26,077 bases of DNA. It comes from Gonium pectorale. Lineage: Eukaryota > Chlorophyta > Chlorophyceae > Chlamydomonadales > Volvocaceae. Positions 20,691-26,077 of this stretch are shown piece by piece. The stretch spans positions 6,646 through 32,722 of the forward strand of contig LSYV01000168.1 of NCBI GenBank assembly GCA_001584585.1. The letters run 5' to 3'. The notes below the pieces were generated by a model. It saw nothing but the letters and a program-made list of their open reading frames with translations. It did not search any database and had not been told where the DNA came from. Numbering within the stretch: position 1 is the first letter of the stretch; each line of letters opens with the position of its first letter. A program made the position numbers and the translations under genes.

Positions 20691-23600
20691 AGCGGCCCAG
20701 CGGCACCACCTGCCGGCGGAGGCGGAGGCGGCGGAGGCGCGCAGCGGCAGAGCCTGGCCGGGGGACCGGGCGCTCCGCTGCCGCTGCCTCTGCCGCTGCC
20801 CCCTCCGCTGCCGCTGGCCCGCCCGCTGCCTTCCCCTCCGCCGCTGCCTCGATCGCCGGCGGGCGGCGGGCGGGGACGGACGGAGGCGCCGGCGGTCCGC
20901 AGCTAGCCCGGGGATGGGGCCGAGGTCGGGCGGCCGCTAGCTTTTGCAGATCTGCATCTGACGGTCCCCAGTCTCCACACGGACGGTAGGCCCTCCTCCC
21001 GCTGCTCGATGCTCTCCTCCACCTACCACGGAACATCCATCCCCCACACACACCATTCCCCAACCATCCCCAACCCCCGCAGGGCTACAGCGACGCGCAG
21101 GGTTGTTGGGGAGTGTATACAGCAGACGCGGAGGCCCGCGCGGCGGGAGGGGCGGCTGGGGGAGGCGGGTGGGCGGGTGGGCGGGTAGCTGGGCGGGTGG
21201 GCGGGCGGGCGGGTGGCGGTGCAGTGATGGGCGGAGGAAACAGGTTGCACCAGCCAACGGGGTGCCGAACCGTGGCGGTCGGGAAGGGACGCGAGCACAG
21301 TGTCCAACTCGGGGGACGCCGCTCTGACCGACGGGCGACTGATGGGCGATTCTGCACCGCCTCCTGCGCGCTCTCCCTGCCTTCCGCTCCCGCCCCCGTC
21401 CCCACTCGCCCCACCTACCAGTACCTGCACCTACCCCCACCCCATAGCATGCGCAGTCTGGCATTTCTACTGGGATCGCATTCTCAACCCACTGGCCCCC
21501 TCGCTCCAACCCCCCCTCAGCGCCCCTGCAGGCTGTTCCGCGACCCCTCCGCGACCCCTCCGCGACCCCGTGTGCGGTCACATGGGGTGTCACAGGGAGG
21601 GGAAGGGGGAGGAGGGCTCATTGGGTGGGTTGTGCATGGTGGGCATTGGATGTGGAACCGGGTTGCTCAAAGCGAACTCTCCTTTACTTGTCACGCCGCT
21701 CCTCCGTACCGTGTCCCCCAGTTAGCTCCCTCTCAACACTGAACCCCCGCCCTCTCTCCCTTCCCTGGCGGCGTGCTCACCATCCAGGGCCGAGCGGACG
21801 GACCACGAGGATCGGAGGCAGGCGGCAGCTCTGGGTAGGAGGGCGAGGTGGCGCAGGCGGAGGAGGCGGGTCGGGGTCTGGGGCGGAACCTAGGTCGCTG
21901 TAGGCAGCTGACGCCTGGCCGCCAAAATACTCCCCCAACAAGCGCCACGGCGAAGTGCGTTGGACCTGCCTGTTGGGGAGCCTGGCTGGTCTCCCACTTG
22001 TTAGTCCCACTTAGCGTCAGCACACCGTGGGAACAGGCGGCGTGTCTTTGCTGCTGTGCTGTTTGGTGGTGGCCTGGAAGAGCGAATGCTGTTGGGGTCA
22101 GCTTGTTCAAAAGCGTTCTTTGCAGGGAAACCCGAGGCGAATGCTGTTGGATGGGGAGGGGGAGGGCCTCCGATTGGGACAGCCCCGTCGACAGGCTGTG
22201 ACCGGCGGGGCGGGGCCGTAGGGGGCCCATGGGCTTGTTTACAATGCCGCAGCGTCCGTGATCCGCAGCTGTCCAGTTCCCCCGCCGGCCAGGAACCCGC
22301 TCGATCGCCCCGCTAGCTCCCGTACGTGGCCCCTGCTCCTGCCACACCGTGCACCTCCGTCCCACTTTTGTGTCTGTACAGCCTATGCATGTACGGCGTC
22401 CTGTACGGCCTCGTACAACATGCCATGGACTTCCTCAAGGGGCGCTGCGCGTACCGGTACGGCGTATCGTACGGTGCTGGCCGTAAAACTGTTAACATAA
22501 GTGTACGCTGGCGCGCTGCGCCCGTTGGGCGGCAGCCGACAGGCCCGACGTGGTACGTCGGTAGCACTCCACCCGGGCTTCGCTCCGCACTGCCCTCGTC
22601 CAGGTGGACACCGCAATAAGCACCAGGTGTTAAGGGGGTTTCAGTACGCGGCGGGGCGGTGTTACACGGCAGACACGCCCCTCCAGATTAGCGCTTGGGC
22701 ACGGGCTGGTGGGGGCCCTCACCCGTCCAGAGCCCGATGCACCGAACGCGAAGTACGGCAGCGCTCGTGGTGCGAGATGCAGCCATGCCGCCATGCCGCA
22801 GGGCGCAGGGGGGGACTGACAGCTGGGCGGGGCGAGCTGAGCCGCTGACCAGCCCGCCAGGCCACACCATGCCCTGCACGCCCTGCGACAGCCTGTATGG
22901 CCTGTACGGCATCAAATACAGAAACGGTGCTGGCATGCCACACACACTCGCTGTGTGATGGGCCGGACCCCGCGGCATGCCGCCCGGGCTCCATCTGGCA
23001 GTCCGCCTCCGCGCCGCACACGACGACGGCGCCTCGCATCGCACGTGGCCGCGCAGCCGGGAGGCGCCGGAGCACCACTAACCCCCACCCCATACTGTTC
23101 TGAGCCGCGGCTGGGCCTGCCTCCCTGCCAGCATGGTCTCCGGTGCCGCACAACGCGATGCCGGGAGCCGGGGGTGGGGGCGGGGCGCTGCTGCCGGAGG
23201 CTCCTCGCTCCACGTGCAAATCCATAAAATTTCTAAGTTTGCCCAGATTCGGTGCAAGGTAAGAGGGCTGCCGCAGTGATGCGCCAGTGACACGCCGCCG
23301 CACATCCCACCTACCGTGCACACGCCGTGTGCTGTGTATGCGACGGAGACAGGCGGAGCCGTACCGCCGACCCGTCGGTCCCTACTAGAGACTTAATGAG
23401 CTGGTGCCGTCAATGATATCATCGCTTTCTGGATGCCCATGACTGGGATTTATCTTGACTGTCCTGCTGTAGGGCTATTCGTCGCAACGCACGCATGCCC
23501 ACATCGGTGAACGTAAACTAAGCTGAAAGTTACGCAGGGAATAAATTAGGCGCAATTCTTTGTACCGAAATTCGCACAAGGCTGCTGGCGTGCTCTGGCC

Positions 23601-24276
23601 GGCTGCGTGGGGCAGCCGGCGGGTCGTGCTTCGGGACCCTACCCGCCGCGACAGCGAGGGAGGCGGAGGCGGCGGCTGGACAGGGCGACGAAGTTTATGG
23701 AAAGTTTGCAAAAGGGAAAGCAGGCGAGTCGTGTGGGTCCCTTGCAATGCCGCTGAGCTGGGGATGCCCTGTGCAAGCGGGTACTGGGGCGAAGCACTGG
23801 GGCGGAGTGGAAGCACTTGGTGGGTAGCTTGCAAGGGGGCCGCTCGGTGAGGGGACTGCAGGATGGACGCATGGGCGGCGGGCGGAAGCTGCGGGACAAC
23901 AAGGAACGTGGGGCGTTTGCTGTCTGGATTTGCGGCGCTCGTCGCCTCTTCTCCCAACAGGACAACACTTTAAGCGTGTGTCATCGTGAGGGTAATCGGG
24001 GTAATCCGTCATGCAGCGCACGCGCCGCACGATTGGCCCGGATCCAAGCCCGCGCAAATTGACCGACATTTACTGACATGCGCTGCGGGACAGAAGGACG
24101 GAAAGGACGGCCAGCGGTAGAATAAAGCCGCCCCGAATGGGCTGTATAGCTACGCAATATCATAGCAGCACCCGACGTGATTCCTTGAGCTATTTGCCTC
24201 CGCCATCGACCTGCCCTATTTAACGAACCCCTTCTCCTGACTCAACGCCCCCGCAACCTTTCCACTGACAACGCAT
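20691..24276. other. GC-rich low-complexity region; no recognised gene
   Basis: The stretch 20700-20910 is built of CCGCTG/GGCGGA-type words and is open in several frames on both strands, as expected from composition. A G-run block (21143-21216) and an 11-bp tandem CGCGACCCCTC (2.8 copies, 21539-21569) follow. From 22380 to 22500 a frame reading YGVLYGLVQHAMDFLKG is open after a possible acceptor, but it belongs to no family I know and has no supporting exon chain. I report no gene. Confidence 0.4.
21143..21216. repeat. GGGCGGGTGGGC-type G-run block
   Basis: More than ten runs of three or more G on the plus strand, separated by one to a few bases, fit the pattern for G-quadruplex formation. 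Confidence 0.65.
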
Positions 24277-24284
24277 TATAAAAT
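24277..24284 (+). promoter_or_regulatory. TATA-like box upstream of the second gene
   Basis: TATAAAAT stands in an AT-richer pocket within otherwise GC-rich DNA, about 560 bp before the first in-frame ATG at 24839. It would place transcription start near 24305. The link to the downstream gene is by position only. Confidence 0.45.
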
Positions 24285-24838
24285 TCCCCAATCAAGGTGC
24301 GTGGCACTCGGGCGAGCTCGGCCCCGTCCGAGGGACAGCTTCCGGGAGCGTTTCCGATGCGCGAAGACCGCCCCCCGGCACGCTCCCGTGTGCACCGTTA
24401 CCGCCGCAGCTGCCACTAGCGCCATTTGGGCCTCTTGTCGCGGCGTACCCACCTCGCCGCGCCGCACTTTCCCGGAACGAAGGCCACGTTGCCTGCCATC
24501 GTCGTGACGCGTTTGGCGCCCGATGGGTGTTCTGCCCGCTACTCGCCTCATTCCTTCCTCCCCACCTTTCCTCGCCATTTCTGTCTCTGCCCGCCCTTGC
24601 AGGCCCGCCGCAAGGCCTGCACCTCTCCGCCAGCTGGGCCCCCGGCTCCTGCCTGTCCCCCGCCCAGCTCTGGCCTAGACTCCGCGGCCTGCTGACGCGC
24701 CACCCGCCACCCATCGGCCCCAAGGCCGCCTCCGCCTCCCCCAAGACCGCCCCCGAGACCTCCCTCCTCGAGACCGCCTCCTCCGGCCCCTTTTCCCTCG
24801 CCGCCAGCTCCTTCAGCCCCGCCCCCGACACCCTGGCC

Positions 24839-25976
24839 ATGACGACCGCCGGCTCCGCCACCGGCCCCATCTCGTGCATGTCGCCCCGCCGGGCCGCCAG
24901 CCCCGACGAGAACAAGCCCGTCGCAGCCGCTGCCGGTGCGGCCGCCGTCCCCACCTCCCCGCCTTCCTCCGCCCCGCTGGTGCCGCTGCTGGCCGCCCGC
25001 CGTGCCGCCAAGCCGCCGCCCAAGCTGCAGCTCTTTCCCCTGCCGCCCAAGGACCAGAGCGTGCTGTGAGTGGGGGCTGGGGGGGGAGGGGCTGGGGTAA
25101 TGGGGACTGGGTGACATTTCCGGGTTGGCTTAGGCTTGACTACGAGTGCATCGGCGGGTGTTGGAGCTTGAACTGGGCAGGGCTAGCTGGGCTGGGGCTC
25201 CTCCTGTCGCCTTCCTGCGTGTCGGTTCCTTCTTCCTCTCCCTCCTGCCCACCTTCCCGTGTCCTACCTTATCTTCGACCTTAATCCTCCACCGCAGCCG
25301 CGACCAGTCCAACACCTTCAAGAAGGGCCTCGCCTCCTCAGCCTCCCCCATGCCCGCCGCCAAGACCGCCGCCGGGGAGCCCACCGCTGCCGAGCCCGCC
25401 GGCTGCGCGGCCCCGCCCTCGCCCGTCTACTCGGCGCCCTCCGTGCCGTGCTCGTCCACCTCCCTCTCGGGCGACGGCGACGCCTACGGCTGCTCCTCTT
25501 CGTCCGCCGGCGCCGGCGGCCCGCTGAGCCCTCTGCCGCTGCAGCGCGGGCTGCCCACCGACTACCAGGCCTTCATCCACACCTCGCGATACGCGCGCTG
25601 GATCGAGCACAAGGCGCGCCGGGAGACGTGGCCCGAGACCGTCAACAGGTGGGCGCCGCTGACGGCTTGGAATTGCGAAGGGTCCGGGGCAGACCCAGGT
25701 GGCGGTGGTGGTCCCTTGCTCGAGCGCTTGGCGTGGGATGATGTGTGTGTGCGCGCGCGTGTGTTTGCCGCCGAGCCTCTCCCTCTCCCGCCTTCCCCGC
25801 ATGAGTCCGAATCCTCCTTTGCCCCCCTTTGGACCCCCCGGGCTCCCTCCTCCCTTTCCCCTACGCGGCCGGCCAGGTATCTGGACTTCATGACCAAGCA
25901 CCTCCGCGATACGTGCGGCTGGGCGCTGCCCGGGGAGCTGCGCGCCGAGCTGTTCGCCGGGATCATCGAGCTCGAG
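24839..25976 (+). CDS. Class II (adenosylcobalamin-dependent) ribonucleotide reductase-like protein, 5' part, runs off the window
   Basis: Three exons chain in frame: up to 25065, 25298-25648 and 25877-25976 (phases 2, 2, 0; GT-AG). The first about 190 residues are Pro/Ala/Ser-rich and low complexity. Then comes a conserved block, DYQAFIHTSRYARWIEHK, RRETWPETVNRYLDFMTKHL and LRAELFAGIIELE. The pattern YARW-x6-RRETW-x2-TVxR is how I remember the start of B12-dependent NrdJ-type reductases, which convert ribonucleotides to deoxyribonucleotides. None of the catalytic cysteines or the cobalamin-contacting region is in the window, so this rests on the N-terminal motif. The frame is open upstream to a possible acceptor at 24601-24602. 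The ATG at 24839 is simply the first in-frame ATG, and an upstream exon is possible. The N-terminus could be an organelle-targeting or disordered extension. Confidence 0.55.
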
Positions 25977-26037
25977 GTGGGCCTCGGCGGGGGCGGTGGG
26001 CGGGGGGGGGGGCGGGTGGCGGGGTGGGGGGTGGTGG

Positions 26038-26071
26038 CGACGACGACGACGACGCGTCGTCGTCGTCGTCG
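26038..26071. repeat. Perfect 34-bp palindrome of ACG/CGT trinucleotides
   Basis: A run of GAC units meets a run of GTC units at ACGCGT, so 26038-26054 is the exact reverse complement of 26055-26071 with no spacer. It lies in the last, incomplete intron, just after a long G-rich stretch (25977-26036). Confidence 0.9.
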
Positions 26072-26077
26072 GTACGG

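Noticed and set aside
20496..20906. Possible Gly/Pro/Leu-rich protein of 136 codons
   Set aside because: The end is pure CCGCTG/GGCGGA repetition open on both strands, and the start is ordinary non-coding DNA. No splice or family support.
20937..21593. Minus-strand ORF of 218 codons
   Set aside because: Pro/Arg/Gly-rich product explained by G-run composition; no domain or start context, and the opposite strand is equally open.
22326..22619. Frame with YGVLYGLVQHAMDFLKGRCAYRYG
   Set aside because: Looks protein-like for about 40 residues, but no homologous family is recognised and no neighbouring exon continues it. Repeated TGTACGGC words explain the YG pairs.
24527..24838. Start of the reductase-like gene at 24527
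   Set aside because: The open frame there begins with GTG, not ATG, and crosses a good splice acceptor (24601-24602). It is not a credible nuclear start.

Overview
The window looks like nuclear DNA of a green alga, most likely a chlorophyte of the Chlamydomonas/Scenedesmus kind. The genes have many short GC-rich exons with GTGCGT, GTGAGT or GTACGT donors, TGTAA polyadenylation-type signals, Pro/Ala-rich linkers and a decayed non-LTR retrotransposon. The species cannot be named from the sequence.

Layout. (1) 1-1360: the 3' end of a dead LINE-type retrotransposon, with a frameshift and a TGTAACC tandem-repeat tail. (2) 1361-2262: upstream DNA of the main gene. (3) 2263-18882: one 33-exon plus-strand gene, assembled here exon by exon from matching splice phases. 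It encodes a secreted protein of about 1,381 residues. The order is signal peptide, DM13 domain 1, DOMON domain, type-1-copper (cupredoxin-like) domain, then seven more DM13 domains. This is the domain vocabulary of animal Skeletor and of plant DM13-DOMON-cytochrome b561 proteins. Here there is no membrane b561 module, and DM13 has been amplified to eight copies. (4) 18883-24276: no gene I can support. It holds TGTAA signals, short direct and inverted repeats and, from about 20.7 kb, strongly GC-rich low-complexity DNA. (5) 24277 to the right edge: a TATA-like box and the 5' part of a second plus-strand gene. After a Pro/Ala-rich N-terminus its product resembles the start of an adenosylcobalamin-dependent (class II) ribonucleotide reductase. 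It runs off the window inside an intron containing a perfect 34-bp palindrome.

The exciting element is the Skeletor-like gene. It combines a candidate haem site (DOMON Met221/His335), a candidate copper site (His445, Cys497, His500, with Leu in the usual Met position) and eight DM13 modules that all keep two core cysteines. That suggests an extracellular or cell-wall redox protein. Conserved intron phases and repeat spacings of 115-119 residues show that the DM13 array grew by tandem duplication of a two-exon unit. Two introns appear to be GC-AG, one intron has moved by exactly ten codons, and the introns are crowded with short palindromes, including a striking alternative-hairpin element at 11340-11391.
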